Part shown: positions 28,200 through 36,783 of the stretch, one piece after another
Layout of the letters: each line of letters begins with the position of its first letter
Position numbering within the stretch: position 1 is the stretch's first letter
Assembly: GCF_900258435.1 (NCBI RefSeq)
Contig: NZ_LT992558.1
Location: 1,191,246-1,255,245 of the forward strand
Direction: 5' to 3'
From: Carnobacterium divergens
GTDB taxonomy: Bacteria > Bacillota > Bacilli > Lactobacillales > Carnobacteriaceae
DNA: 64,000 nt
Position numbers and translations under genes: made by a program
Notes under the pieces: model-generated
Database searches by the model: none
What the model was told of the DNA's origin: nothing
The model's input: only the letters and a program-made list of their open reading frames with translations

Positions 28200-29055
28200 A
28201 ATCTAATAGCTGGACGCAGATGCCAATTAAACCAGGTCCTGTATGAACCCCTAAGGCTGGACTAACAGGTCCTTCAAACATCGCAAGGTTATTTGGGAAA
28301 AGATGTTGCAATTGTGCTTTGATTATAGCTGCTTCAGGAACGGCGTCGCCATTAACAACAGCTAATCTAACTTTTTGATGATCGCCAATGTACTCTTTAA
28401 CTAATTGAATCGCATTTTCTAAACTTTTTTTGCGTCCTCTAGCTTTTGAAACGGTGTAGTAAACACCTTGTTCATTACAAGAAATAATGGGTCTTAGGTT
28501 GAGTGCATTTCCTAAAATAGAAGAAACTAACCCGATTCTACCACCTTTTTTCAAATATTCTAATGTTGCAACTGAAAAGAAGACTTTTGTTTTAGAGACG
28601 TTAAGCGTTAATTGTTCTTTGATCGCTGAAAAAGAAAGGCCTTCTTCTATTAGTTTTGCAGCTTCAACTGCCTGAATGCCACTTCCGATGCCGATATTTT
28701 TAGTATTTAAAACAAAAACATCTAAGTCAGTAAAATCTTCTGCAATTAAGCGCACAAGATTATTTGTTCCGCTTAGCCCACTTGAAATAGTTACCACGAT
28801 TACCTTTTGATACCCGTCTTTTTTGATTGATTCAAAGATATCTGTAATCACTTGACCATCAGGTAACGAAGTAGTGGGTACTTCATTTTTCAAGTTTTGG
28901 TATACCTCTTCTGCAGTAATATCAACTTTATCAGTGTAAACTCGATCTTTGTAAATAATATTTAAAGGAATCACAAACATTCCATACTTTTCAATAAATT
29001 CTTCTGGTACATCGGTACATGAATCGACTAATAACGCAATTTTTTCTTGGTTCAT
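28198..29055 (-). CDS. DegV family fatty-acid-binding protein
   Basis: 285 aa. The family signature LVDSCTDVPEEF at the start, TTSLPDGQVITDIF in the middle and VTISSGLSGTNN are present. DegV/FakB proteins bind a fatty acid and present it to the FakA kinase for phosphorylation and use in membrane lipids. It overlaps the preceding DUF1836 gene by 4 bases (ATGA type). Confidence 0.93.
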   Translation of the reverse strand: MNQEKIALLVDSCTDVPEEFIEKYGMFVIPLNIIYKDRVYTDKVDITAEEVYQNLKNEVPTTSLPDGQVITDIFESIKKDGYQKVIVVTISSGLSGTNNLVRLIAEDFTDLDVFVLNTKNIGIGSGIQAVEAAKLIEEGLSFSAIKEQLTLNVSKTKVFFSVATLEYLKKGGRIGLVSSILGNALNLRPIISCNEQGVYYTVSKARGRKKSLENAIQLVKEYIGDHQKVRLAVVNGDAVPEAAIIKAQLQHLFPNNLAMFEGPVSPALGVHTGPGLIGICVQLLD

Positions 29056-29621
29056 TCTAATTCCTCCTTAGGATGTGTAAGTAATTGGTCTTTTCCAAGT
29101 GAAATCGCCTTTTTTGCCAATAACTGACTTGCAAAAGCAAGAGTCGCTGTTTTTAAGGCAATAAAATCTGCCGAAATAGGCTGGTCAAAGATTGCGATAC
29201 TTTTTTCCCCTGTTGCTTGACGAGCGACGACTTTTAAGGCTTGTTCCTGTTCATCACAAAAGAGATTAAATGAGGCATTGATGCCACTGACAGATGCTTG
29301 AAACAGAATACCATCCTTAATTTCTTGAATAGTAAAGACTTGCTTTAAAATGGTAATCGCAATTAAAAATGCGAGATGTTTTCGATTGTATTTCTTTTTA
29401 ATAGGAGCTGGGATTAGCCCTAGCTTCACATAATTATTAATCATGGCAGCTGTAATGATTTTTTGATTCGGTTGCACGATTAACGGTGACAGGTATTTCT
29501 CAATCAAGGTTAAGACTTGATCCATATAAAGTTCGATATCAGGTAATAAATTCCAGCGAGGCAATTGAAATTCTTCAATAGTTTTCCCCCAACTCGCTAA
29601 TTCTTCGTTTGTATTTTTCAA
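29052..29621 (-). CDS. DUF1836 domain protein
   Basis: 189 aa. It matches the DUF1836 family, with a central MerR-like winged-helix look (IITAAMINNYVKLGLIPAPIKKKYNRKHLA), so DNA binding is possible. Start TTG 29621 follows GAAGGTG by 7 bases; a longer frame lacks a ribosome site. It is upstream of and overlapping the DegV gene, suggesting it may control it or share its role. Function unknown. Confidence 0.82.
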   Translation of the reverse strand: MKNTNEELASWGKTIEEFQLPRWNLLPDIELYMDQVLTLIEKYLSPLIVQPNQKIITAAMINNYVKLGLIPAPIKKKYNRKHLAFLIAITILKQVFTIQEIKDGILFQASVSGINASFNLFCDEQEQALKVVARQATGEKSIAIFDQPISADFIALKTATLAFASQLLAKKAISLGKDQLLTHPKEELE

Positions 29622-29780
29622 AATAGACACCTTCTTTATTGATTGTAAATATAATTTAACATAGTTAATCTGATTACGCAATCTAATTATTGAAACTAGA
29701 TTGAAAAAGTGTTTTTTCTTGATATCTGCTGGAACTTTCTTGATAATAGGAAGAAACAAAGAATCATTGGAGGTTCATTA

Positions 29781-31205
29781 ATGAGTGGAACGATTACGGG
29801 AATGTGGTTTAGAAAAGATTTACGTTTGGTAGACAATACAGCATTGATTGCGATGATGAACGAACGAGACGACAATGAATCGGTTATTGGGATTTTTAAT
29901 ATCAATCCATCCCAGCTAAAGAAAGGAACGCTTAACCATCAAGCTTTTTTTGCAGCAGTTGAACAGTTTAGTGAAGAAGCAGAAAAAGCAGGACTACCAA
30001 TTCACTTTATCGTAGGAAAGCCTGAAAAAGCATTTGAGACATTAAAAAAAGCCATACCAGAATTAACTAAAATTTACTTTAATCGTGATGAACGAGGATA
30101 TGGGAAAAAAAGAGACGAAGCGATGCTGACCTTTTTTTCGGACTATAAAATTCAAGTGAATCATTTTCAAGATAGCCATTTGCACGGTGTTTCAGAGATC
30201 AAAAAAGACAATGGGGAAGCATTTAAAGTATTTACACCGTATTACAATCGCTGGAAAAAGCTTAAAAAACCTCTTTTTCAAAAAGAAGAATTTGCTGATT
30301 TTGGTGTAAAGGGAGCTGATTTTAGACAGTTATTTAAAGAGGAACAAAAGTATGTGTCTGAATTGTTAGCAGAAATACCCATAGAATTAAAAGGTGAAGT
30401 TGGCTTGCAGCGTGCTAGAGGATATTTAAGTCGTTTTATTGATAAAAAAGTATCGTCTTATGAAGTAGATCGTGATTATCCAGCTATTAAAGGTACGAGT
30501 CGGATATCTCGTTTCCTAAGAACAGGAGAGATGTCCATTCGAGAGGTATATCATCGTTTAAGTGAAAGTGATGAGGACGAAAATAGCAGAGATACTTATC
30601 TTAAGGAACTTTGTTGGCGTGATTTTTATAATATGATTTATGCTGAAAATCCAGAGCAACAAACGCTGGAAATTAAAGAACAGTATCGCGGTCTTCATTG
30701 GAATCAAAATCAAGGGATGTTAATTGCTTGGAAAGAAGGCAAGACTGGCTTTCCAATCGTAGATGCTGGCATGCGTCAATTAAATCAAACCGGTTGGATG
30801 CACAATCGATTACGAATGATTGTCGCCTCCTTTTTAACAAAAGATTTATTAACCGATTGGCGTTTGGGAGAAGCCTATTTTAGTCAGCAATTAGTCGATT
30901 ATGATTCAGCTAGCAATATTGGGGGTTGGCAGTGGGCAGCGTCAACTGGAACGGATGCTGTTCCTTATTTTAGAATTTTTAATCCCACACTACAAGGAAA
31001 AAAATTTGATTCTGATGGAACCTTTATTCGTTTTTATGTACCAGAATTAGCGAATGTGCCAATCGCCTATTTACATGAACCTCAAAAAATGCCCCTTGAT
31101 ATTCAAAAGCAAGTAGGGTGCATCATTGGAACTGATTACCCTGAACCTATTGTGGATCATCAAAAAATGCGAAGTGAAATTTTAAGTTTATTTAAAGGAC
31201 AGTAA
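29781..31205 (+). CDS. phr: Deoxyribodipyrimidine photolyase (class I)
   Basis: 474 aa, normal length. N-terminal antenna-cofactor domain (GMWFRKDLRLVDNTAL) and C-terminal FAD domain (GWMHNRLRMIVASFLTKDLL, with WAASTGTDAVPYFRIFNP). It repairs UV cyclobutane dimers using blue light. ATG 29781 follows TTGGAGGTTCATTA; the in-frame region before it would overlap the divergent gene. Divergent from the DUF1836 gene, with about 160 bases of shared promoter DNA. Confidence 0.95.
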   Translation: MSGTITGMWFRKDLRLVDNTALIAMMNERDDNESVIGIFNINPSQLKKGTLNHQAFFAAVEQFSEEAEKAGLPIHFIVGKPEKAFETLKKAIPELTKIYFNRDERGYGKKRDEAMLTFFSDYKIQVNHFQDSHLHGVSEIKKDNGEAFKVFTPYYNRWKKLKKPLFQKEEFADFGVKGADFRQLFKEEQKYVSELLAEIPIELKGEVGLQRARGYLSRFIDKKVSSYEVDRDYPAIKGTSRISRFLRTGEMSIREVYHRLSESDEDENSRDTYLKELCWRDFYNMIYAENPEQQTLEIKEQYRGLHWNQNQGMLIAWKEGKTGFPIVDAGMRQLNQTGWMHNRLRMIVASFLTKDLLTDWRLGEAYFSQQLVDYDSASNIGGWQWAASTGTDAVPYFRIFNPTLQGKKFDSDGTFIRFYVPELANVPIAYLHEPQKMPLDIQKQVGCIIGTDYPEPIVDHQKMRSEILSLFKGQ

Positions 31206-31206
31206 A

Positions 31207-31240
31207 AAAAAGCTACGATTTAAAATCGTAGCTTTTTGGT
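31207..31240. terminator. Bidirectional terminator between phr and dps
   Basis: A perfect 14-bp stem (31207-31220 with 31224-31237) lies between convergent genes. Confidence 0.92.
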
Positions 31241-31711
31241 TTATTCTGCTAAAGGAGACTTATCTAGAAAGGCTTGTAACATCCAGATTGTTTTTTCAAT
31301 ATCCGTTTTCATGCCAATAAGCATATCTTGAGTGGAACAGTCCTCTTCTTGGCCACTTATGTCAATGCCCTCTTGGAAGACCTCTTTTAAATAACGGTAA
31401 TCTTCAACTAACTGTTGAATTAAGTTTTCCATTGGGATACCGAATTTCCCTTTTTTCTCTTCTAGTTTTGTCGTTTCTAAAAATTCACCAAATGTAGATA
31501 AAGGTTCACCGCCAATAGCAATTAAACGTTCTGCAATTTGATCTAACTGATCGTCTAAATCAGCCATTAATTCGTCCATTTTAGGGTGCATAGTAAAAAA
31601 TGTTTTGCCACGCATGTACCAATGTGTTTGATGAACAATTAAAGTGAGTTGGCTAATGTCAGCTACCAATTGATTTAAAGTTGTTTGAGTTTTTGGATAA
31701 AGACTGTTCAT
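31241..31711 (-). CDS. dps: Dps-family ferritin-like protein
   Basis: 156 aa. Dps signatures: ferroxidase residues in VHQTHWYMRGKTFFTMHPKMDEL and later MADLDDQLDQIAERLIAIGG. It forms 12-subunit shells that oxidise and store iron with H2O2, protecting DNA. AGGAGGAATAAG precedes the ATG. No clear PerR box was found upstream. Convergent with phr, both being DNA protection functions, though probably by chance. Confidence 0.95.
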   Translation of the reverse strand: MNSLYPKTQTTLNQLVADISQLTLIVHQTHWYMRGKTFFTMHPKMDELMADLDDQLDQIAERLIAIGGEPLSTFGEFLETTKLEEKKGKFGIPMENLIQQLVEDYRYLKEVFQEGIDISGQEEDCSTQDMLIGMKTDIEKTIWMLQAFLDKSPLAE

Positions 31712-31803
31712 TACTTATTCCTCCTCTTATTTGTTAAACTTCTTACAATTTAATGGTAGCGCTAATTGCATAAAAAGTAAAATAAAAGCTCCTTTGAATT
31801 TTT

Positions 31804-32751
31804 TTAATTAGGAAATGTTAAAAAATGAGGAATCAGTTGCTTTGTAATCGTGGGATTTAAGACTAATTGTAACGCAACTTTACCAAGGTCTTCTAATTGA
31901 TGATTCATTGATGGAAAGTGAAGTGCTTTTCCAATAGGGAGATCTTCCTCACCGACTACGAGCAAATCCTCAGGTATATTTATTCCTTTTTTTACAGCAA
32001 TAGAATAGATTCCTGCTGCAATTTCGTCACCATTTGCATAAATTGCAGTCGGTTGTTTTTTTTGATTCAAGAAAAGTTCGCCAACTCTAAGACCATCTTC
32101 ATAGGTATCGCAATTTGTTAAATAATGGAAATCTGCAGGGGTTTGAAAAATGTCTTGGTAAGCTTGGACTAACTGTTGAGTGCTGTTGCTGATTGTCTTT
32201 TCTCGGACTGAGGTAAAGGCTACGTTTGAGTGTCCCAATTGTTTTAAGTAGGTGAATACCTCTTGATAAGAGGCTTTTCGGTCGCTATAAGCCGCCGATA
32301 ATTCTGGATGCTCTGTCTCTTCACAGACAGTAATCGGTCCATAAGACGTGTATGATTTGATAGTTTCCCATGGATTGGCTCTTGAAGTAATAATTAGTCC
32401 GTCAATTCTTTTTTGTTTTAAAAGCTCCAAATGCTTTAGTTCTTTTTGTGGATCGTAATTGGTGGGAAGAAGCAAAATAATATAATTTAACTTGAAGGCT
32501 TCTGAAAGAATTCCTTTGATAATTTTATCAAAACAGGCGTGGTTTGTGTAAGGTGAGATAACACCAATTAATCGTGTTTTCCCAATGCTAAGGTTGACAG
32601 CATTTTGATTTGCAGTATAATCTAACTCTGCAATAATTTTTTGAATGTGGGCTCGTTTTTCTGCCTTTACATAAGGATGTTGATTTAAGACACGAGAAAC
32701 CATACTAACAGAATAACCAGACAATCGTGCAATATCTCTAATAGAAGTCAT
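31804..32751 (-). CDS. LacI-family transcriptional regulator
   Basis: 315 aa. LacI HTH (SIRDIARLSGYSVSMVSRVLNQHPYV, split as IARLSGYSVSMVSRVLN, about 7-23) plus hinge and a periplasmic-binding-like effector domain (about 60-310). It should repress a sugar gene set, but no transport or sugar enzyme gene is adjacent, so it may act at a distance. The effector is unknown. Confidence 0.9.
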   Translation of the reverse strand: MTSIRDIARLSGYSVSMVSRVLNQHPYVKAEKRAHIQKIIAELDYTANQNAVNLSIGKTRLIGVISPYTNHACFDKIIKGILSEAFKLNYIILLLPTNYDPQKELKHLELLKQKRIDGLIITSRANPWETIKSYTSYGPITVCEETEHPELSAAYSDRKASYQEVFTYLKQLGHSNVAFTSVREKTISNSTQQLVQAYQDIFQTPADFHYLTNCDTYEDGLRVGELFLNQKKQPTAIYANGDEIAAGIYSIAVKKGINIPEDLLVVGEEDLPIGKALHFPSMNHQLEDLGKVALQLVLNPTITKQLIPHFLTFPN

Positions 32752-32929
32752 GCAATCATTCCTTTCAGAAAAATAATCTTTTATTTAAGTATACCTGATT
32801 TAGATCACGTTGCTCCTTTTTATGGTTAAAATTATGGTATAATGAATCATTGTAAGAAGCTATCTTTCGTTACATAGTACTGAGAATACAGGATAGTGAC
32901 GGGTGTTAAAATAGAAAGAAGGTTTAGTG

Positions 32930-33787
32930 GTGAAGAAAATCGATCAAGGAATCCAGTTTTTAACGAATAATATGCAATTGTTCCAGTGTCCAGTTTGTCA
33001 TGCTGCATTTGTAGAAGTAAAAGGCACAAGTTTATGTTGTGAACAAAACCATCACTTTGATGTGTCAAAAAAAGGGACAGTTTTCTTTTTAGCACATCAA
33101 GCAAAAAATGAATACGATAAAGAAATGTTGAGCTCTCGGTTTAAAATTGCACAAGATGGTTTATTCAATCCGATTTTGGATGTTATTTTTGATTTAATGG
33201 GGCCAAATTATCAAGGGACGACCATTGATGTTGGTTGTGGGGAAGGTTCTCAATTGGACTATTTAACTGGAAAAGGGCTAAAAGGTGCGAAGATTGGATT
33301 TGATATTTCAAAGGATGCGATTCAATTAGCCAGTAGTCATTTTACAAGTGCTTTTTGGTGTGTAGCTGATTTAGCAAAATCGCCATTTGCTTCTAATCAA
33401 TACGATACACTTCTAAATATTTTTTCTCCTTCAAACTATCAAGAATTTAAACGGATTTTAAAAGAGCATGGAACGGTTATCAAAGTAGTCCCTGAAAAAA
33501 ATTATTTAATTGAACTTCGTCATTTATTTTATCAAGATCAAAAAGAAAAACAAACGTATCAAAATGATTTGGTGATTGAAAAATTCCAAGAGCACTTCCC
33601 AGAGATGGAACAACATCGTTGTACTTATGAATTTCCGTTGAATGAAGAACAGTTTCAAGCATTGATGAAAATGACGCCATTAGGCTGGGGCGCAAGTGAG
33701 GAAGCAACAAAGTCTGCGTTATTAAATCCCCTGAAAAAGATTACCGTAGATGTCTGTATTTTAGTTGGAAAAAAGCAAATAAGTTAA
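32930..33787 (+). CDS. RlmA-like 23S rRNA guanine N1-methyltransferase
   Basis: 285 aa. N-terminal zinc ribbon (LFQCPVCHAAF, then CCEQNHHFDVSKKG, about 18-47) followed by a Rossmann methyltransferase (TTIDVGCGEGSQLDYL). This is the layout of RlmA(I)/RlmA(II)/TlrB enzymes that methylate G745 or G748 of 23S rRNA. Start is a GTG after GAAGG (32930, or one codon earlier). It may slightly affect macrolide/tylosin sensitivity in related species (family knowledge). No terminator directly after; the next signals are at 33855 on. Confidence 0.9.
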   Translation: MKKIDQGIQFLTNNMQLFQCPVCHAAFVEVKGTSLCCEQNHHFDVSKKGTVFFLAHQAKNEYDKEMLSSRFKIAQDGLFNPILDVIFDLMGPNYQGTTIDVGCGEGSQLDYLTGKGLKGAKIGFDISKDAIQLASSHFTSAFWCVADLAKSPFASNQYDTLLNIFSPSNYQEFKRILKEHGTVIKVVPEKNYLIELRHLFYQDQKEKQTYQNDLVIEKFQEHFPEMEQHRCTYEFPLNEEQFQALMKMTPLGWGASEEATKSALLNPLKKITVDVCILVGKKQIS

Positions 33788-33854
33788 ATGTGAATGAAAT
33801 GTGAACTTTTTTTAACAAAAATGACTGAGAACCCAACTAATCTGACTTTTTTAG

Positions 33855-33883
33855 TTGCAACAGTTCCATGGCGGTGTTATATT
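33855..33883 (+). promoter_or_regulatory. Promoter with no gene behind it (candidate sRNA promoter)
   Basis: TTGCAA (33855-33860) and TATATT (33878-33883) are spaced exactly 17 bases. The predicted start near 33890 leads into about 125 bases ending in a strong terminator, with no gene in between. Confidence 0.55.
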
Positions 33884-33889
33884 ATTCCT

Positions 33890-34016
33890 AAGTTGTTTAA
33901 ATTCATTCGTTTTTATCAGAGATCCATCAGATTTTGATAAAAGTTAATGAATAAAAATGGGCTTCACTAACGTATCGTTTCGCAGTGCTGGACACCGAAG
34001 CGATACGTTTTTTTTG
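33890..34016 (+). ncRNA. Candidate small RNA, about 125 nt
   Basis: Between a consensus-like promoter and a strong terminator the transcript would fold into two hairpins. Hairpin 1: TTTTATCA (33911-33918) with TGATAAAA (33935-33942), extended by TTCATT/AATGAA (33902-33907 with 33946-33951). Hairpin 2 is the terminator: 14 bp (33969-33982 with 33996-34009, one G-U), loop of 13 bases, then eight Ts. I do not recognise the RNA family. The only reading frame is a 7-codon one (33948-33971) without a ribosome site. Confidence 0.5.
33969..34016 (+). terminator. Strong terminator before queG
   Basis: Arms 33969-33982 and 33996-34009 form a continuous 14-bp stem with one G-U, followed by T8. It ends the candidate small RNA and any read-through from the RlmA-like gene. 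Confidence 0.92.
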
Positions 34017-34049
34017 TTTTTAATTGAACCTACATAATGGAAGAAAAGA

Positions 34050-34058
34050 TGATATAAT
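34050..34058 (+). promoter_or_regulatory. Extended -10 promoter of queG
   Basis: TGATATAAT (34050-34058) is an extended -10 element with weak -35, 34 bases before the GTG of queG. Confidence 0.5.
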
Positions 34059-34091
34059 AGTCAAGTGAATATGGACAAGGAGTTGATTTCA

Positions 34092-35240
34092 GTGAGTACT
34101 TTGCAGACCTCTTTAAAGGAAAAGATTATTCTTGAAAGCAAGCGGATTGGAATCGACAAAATTGGTTTTACTTCGGCTGCACCCTTTACAGAATTAGAAG
34201 AAAAATTGGAAAAGCAGCAAGAAAAAGGACACCACTCAGGTTTTGAACATTCAAATATTAAAGAACGGATTTATCCTGAATTGATTTTTGAAGAACCACG
34301 ATCCATTATTTCAATTGCGCTAGCCTATCCAACAAAAATGGTGGAAGCTCCTGAAAAAGTGAAGGGTGAACGACGAGGGCAATTTGCAAGAGCCTCTTGG
34401 GGAACGGATTATCACGATATTTTAAGAGAAAAAATGGATCGTTTAATTGCTTATATTAAGGAAGAAGCAGAAGAGGTTTCTTTTAAACCGATGGTGGATA
34501 CAGGCGAGTTAATTGATGTTGCAGTAGCTCAACGCGCAGGTCTTGGATTTATTGGGAAAAATGGTCTGTTAATTACAGAAGAATTTGGTTCTTATGTTTA
34601 TTTAGGAGAAATCATCACCAATATTTCTTTTCCAGTTGATGAGCCGGTTCCCAATGGCTGTGGAGACTGTACACGTTGCATTGTAGGCTGTCCGACAACT
34701 GCTTTGCTTGGCGATGGCCGAATGAATGCGAAACGCTGTCTGTCTTATCAAACTCAGACAAAGGGCATGATGCCTTTGGAGTATCGTAAAAAAATGGGTC
34801 ATGTTATCTATGGCTGCGATATTTGTCAGATGGTGTGTCCTTATAACAAGGGAAAAAACTTTCATTTTCACGAGGAAATGGAACCTGTTCCTGAAGACGT
34901 TGCGCCACTATTAAAGCCATTGCTAACGATTAGCAATCGTGAATTTAAAGAACGCTTTGGTGTAATGGCAGGTTCTTGGCGTGGGAAAAAACCAATCCAA
35001 CGAAATGCAATCATTGCCCTAGCAAATTACCGAGATAAATCGGCGGTTCCAGACCTGTTAAAATGCGTTGCTGAAGATCCTCGCCCTGTGATTCGAGGGA
35101 CTGCTGCATGGGCAATTGGCGAAATAGGAATTCAAACAGAAGAATTGATTGAATTTTTAGAAGAAGCTTTTACAAAAGAAACTGACGAAGAAGCTAAAGC
35201 AGAGTTAACTGCAGCGATTGAAAAATTAACAACCAATTAA
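34092..35240 (+). CDS. queG: Epoxyqueuosine reductase
   Basis: 382 aa, family length about 380. It makes the last step of queuosine synthesis in tRNA wobble position 34. Cobalamin-binding N-terminal part, two [4Fe-4S] clusters ([13 protein letters not shown] and CDICQMVCP) and C-terminal HEAT-like repeats ([20 protein letters not shown]). GTG 34092 follows AAGGAG by 9 bases; the frame before it includes the ribosome site. Followed by trmL, another tRNA wobble-base modifier, 25 bases later: a small tRNA-modification operon. Confidence 0.95.
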   Translation: MSTLQTSLKEKIILESKRIGIDKIGFTSAAPFTELEEKLEKQQEKGHHSGFEHSNIKERIYPELIFEEPRSIISIALAYPTKMVEAPEKVKGERRGQFARASWGTDYHDILREKMDRLIAYIKEEAEEVSFKPMVDTGELIDVAVAQRAGLGFIGKNGLLITEEFGSYVYLGEIITNISFPVDEPVPNGCGDCTRCIVGCPTTALLGDGRMNAKRCLSYQTQTKGMMPLEYRKKMGHVIYGCDICQMVCPYNKGKNFHFHEEMEPVPEDVAPLLKPLLTISNREFKERFGVMAGSWRGKKPIQRNAIIALANYRDKSAVPDLLKCVAEDPRPVIRGTAAWAIGEIGIQTEELIEFLEEAFTKETDEEAKAELTAAIEKLTTN

Positions 35241-35265
35241 CGGTTTCATTTAGGAGGATTTTATT

Positions 35266-35778
35266 ATGCCAAACCATATAGTATTATATGAACCACAAAT
35301 TCCAGCCAATACTGGAAATATTGCAAGAACATGTGCAGCAACCAATACAACCTTGCACTTAATTGAGCCATTAGGTTTTTCGACAGATGATAAGCACTTG
35401 AAACGTGCGGGTTTAGATTATTGGAATGATGTTGCGATTAAGTATCATAAAAATTTAGCTGCTTTTTTAGAAGTAGCCAATAAAGGCAAATTGCATTTAA
35501 TTACTAAATTTGGTCATGAAGTATATAGCGACGTTGATCTTAAAGATACAAAGGAAGATCATTATTTTATCTTTGGAAAAGAAACAACTGGTTTACCAGA
35601 AGAATTTATGCGTGAGCATGAAGAAGATTGTTTGCGTATTCCGATGAATGACGAACATGTTCGTTCTCTGAATCTATCAAATACAGCGGCTATTTTAATA
35701 TATGAAGCGCTACGCCAACAAGAGTTTCAAAATATGGAATTAACCCATCATTATGGAGAGATAGATAAATTGGATTAA
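35266..35778 (+). CDS. trmL: tRNA (cytidine/uridine-34 2'-O)-methyltransferase TrmL
   Basis: 170 aa. SPOUT (trefoil-knot) methyltransferase with the family stretches [18 protein letters not shown], then [11 protein letters not shown], and [17 protein letters not shown]. It 2'-O-methylates the wobble ribose of tRNA-Leu species. TAGGAGGATTT precedes the ATG. Co-transcribed with queG. Confidence 0.95.
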   Translation: MPNHIVLYEPQIPANTGNIARTCAATNTTLHLIEPLGFSTDDKHLKRAGLDYWNDVAIKYHKNLAAFLEVANKGKLHLITKFGHEVYSDVDLKDTKEDHYFIFGKETTGLPEEFMREHEEDCLRIPMNDEHVRSLNLSNTAAILIYEALRQQEFQNMELTHHYGEIDKLD

Positions 35779-35780
35779 TG

Positions 35781-35820
35781 AAAAGGTTATTGCAGAGTTA
35801 GTTATGCAATAACCTTTTTT
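35781..35820 (+). terminator. Terminator after trmL
   Basis: A 14-bp stem (35781-35794 with 35805-35818) with a 10-base loop and T-run. Confidence 0.9.
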
Positions 35821-35921
35821 ATTACAAAATTGTAAGTTAAACAGCCTATTTGTAAGGTCAGTCCCACGACAACTCAATGCAACTTCTTTATAGTAGAAAA
35901 GAGATAAAAGGAGAGGTGAGG

Positions 35922-36734
35922 ATGCACATGGAGAAAGTAACAAAAGGAATCACAAGTTTTCAGCTTAAATTACTAGGAATTGTATTAATGGTTTTTGATC
36001 ATTTAGGACAGTTTTTTGGATTTTTAGGAGCGCCTGTTTGGTTTCATTGGTTGGGGCGATTAGTAGCACCTATTTTTTTATTTACTAGTTCAGAAGGATT
36101 TATCTATACCAGTAATCGAAAAAAGTACTTATTACGGCTATTATATGGTTTTTGGTTGATGGGAATTGGAAATATAATTGCGAATAAATTTTTTATGAAT
36201 GAAAATGAAGTCTTGATAAACAATATATTTGGAACTTTATTTTTAGGCGTTCTTTATATGTGGTTTATTGATGGGATTCGAAAAAACTGGAAGTTGAAAC
36301 AACCACTTAAAGTAGTGGGTGGTTTTATTTTATGTATCGTTCCAATTGTACTGAGTTTTGCCGTTTTGCTATTAATGGATGGAATGGATTCAAAGGCTAG
36401 TTTAATAATTTTTCGAATGTTCACTTTCCTTGTTCCGTTACCGATTCTATCTGAAGGTGGCCCTTTGTTTATTTTACTAGCTGTTTTATTTTATTTATTT
36501 CATGGGAAAAAAAGTGGACAACTTATTTCTTTAGCAGTGATAGCAGTCATTAGCTTTATTTCAGGAACGGGGAATCCTTTTACCGAAAATTATCAATGGA
36601 TGATGTGTTTAGCTGCTGTTCCGATCATTCTATACAATGGTGAAAAGGGAAGAGGAATGAGAAACTTTTTCTATTATTTTTATCCAGCACACATCTATCT
36701 CTTCTGCCTAATCGCTTATTTTATTCAGCATTAA
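35922..36734 (+). CDS. TraX-family membrane protein
   Basis: 270 aa with eight or so membrane helices. The TraX motif FQLKLLGIVLMVFDHLGQFF (about 11-30) and GRLVAPIFLFTSSEGF are clear; in F plasmids TraX acetylates pilin, while chromosomal firmicute members have unknown roles. Two ATGs (35922 and 35928) lie behind AAAAGGAGAGGTGAGG; either could be used. No conjugation genes are near, so a mobile-element link is unlikely. Confidence 0.87.
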   Translation: MHMEKVTKGITSFQLKLLGIVLMVFDHLGQFFGFLGAPVWFHWLGRLVAPIFLFTSSEGFIYTSNRKKYLLRLLYGFWLMGIGNIIANKFFMNENEVLINNIFGTLFLGVLYMWFIDGIRKNWKLKQPLKVVGGFILCIVPIVLSFAVLLLMDGMDSKASLIIFRMFTFLVPLPILSEGGPLFILLAVLFYLFHGKKSGQLISLAVIAVISFISGTGNPFTENYQWMMCLAAVPIILYNGEKGRGMRNFFYYFYPAHIYLFCLIAYFIQH

Positions 36735-36780
36735 AAAAACACGATGCCTCTTTTATTTAAAAGAGGCATCGTGTTTTTTG
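36734..36780. terminator. Bidirectional terminator between the TraX-family gene and the NCS2 permease
   Basis: A perfect 21-bp stem (36734-36754 with 36759-36779) and a 4-base loop, between convergent genes. Confidence 0.94.
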
Positions 36781-36783
36781 TTT

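Noticed and set aside
33948-33971. Seven-codon frame before the queG-side terminator
   Set aside because: No ribosome site and no run of regulatory codons, so a leader peptide is not supported.
35922-36734. TraX-family gene as a sign of a conjugative element
   Set aside because: No other transfer gene, integrase or att repeat is nearby, and chromosomal TraX-like genes are common in Firmicutes.
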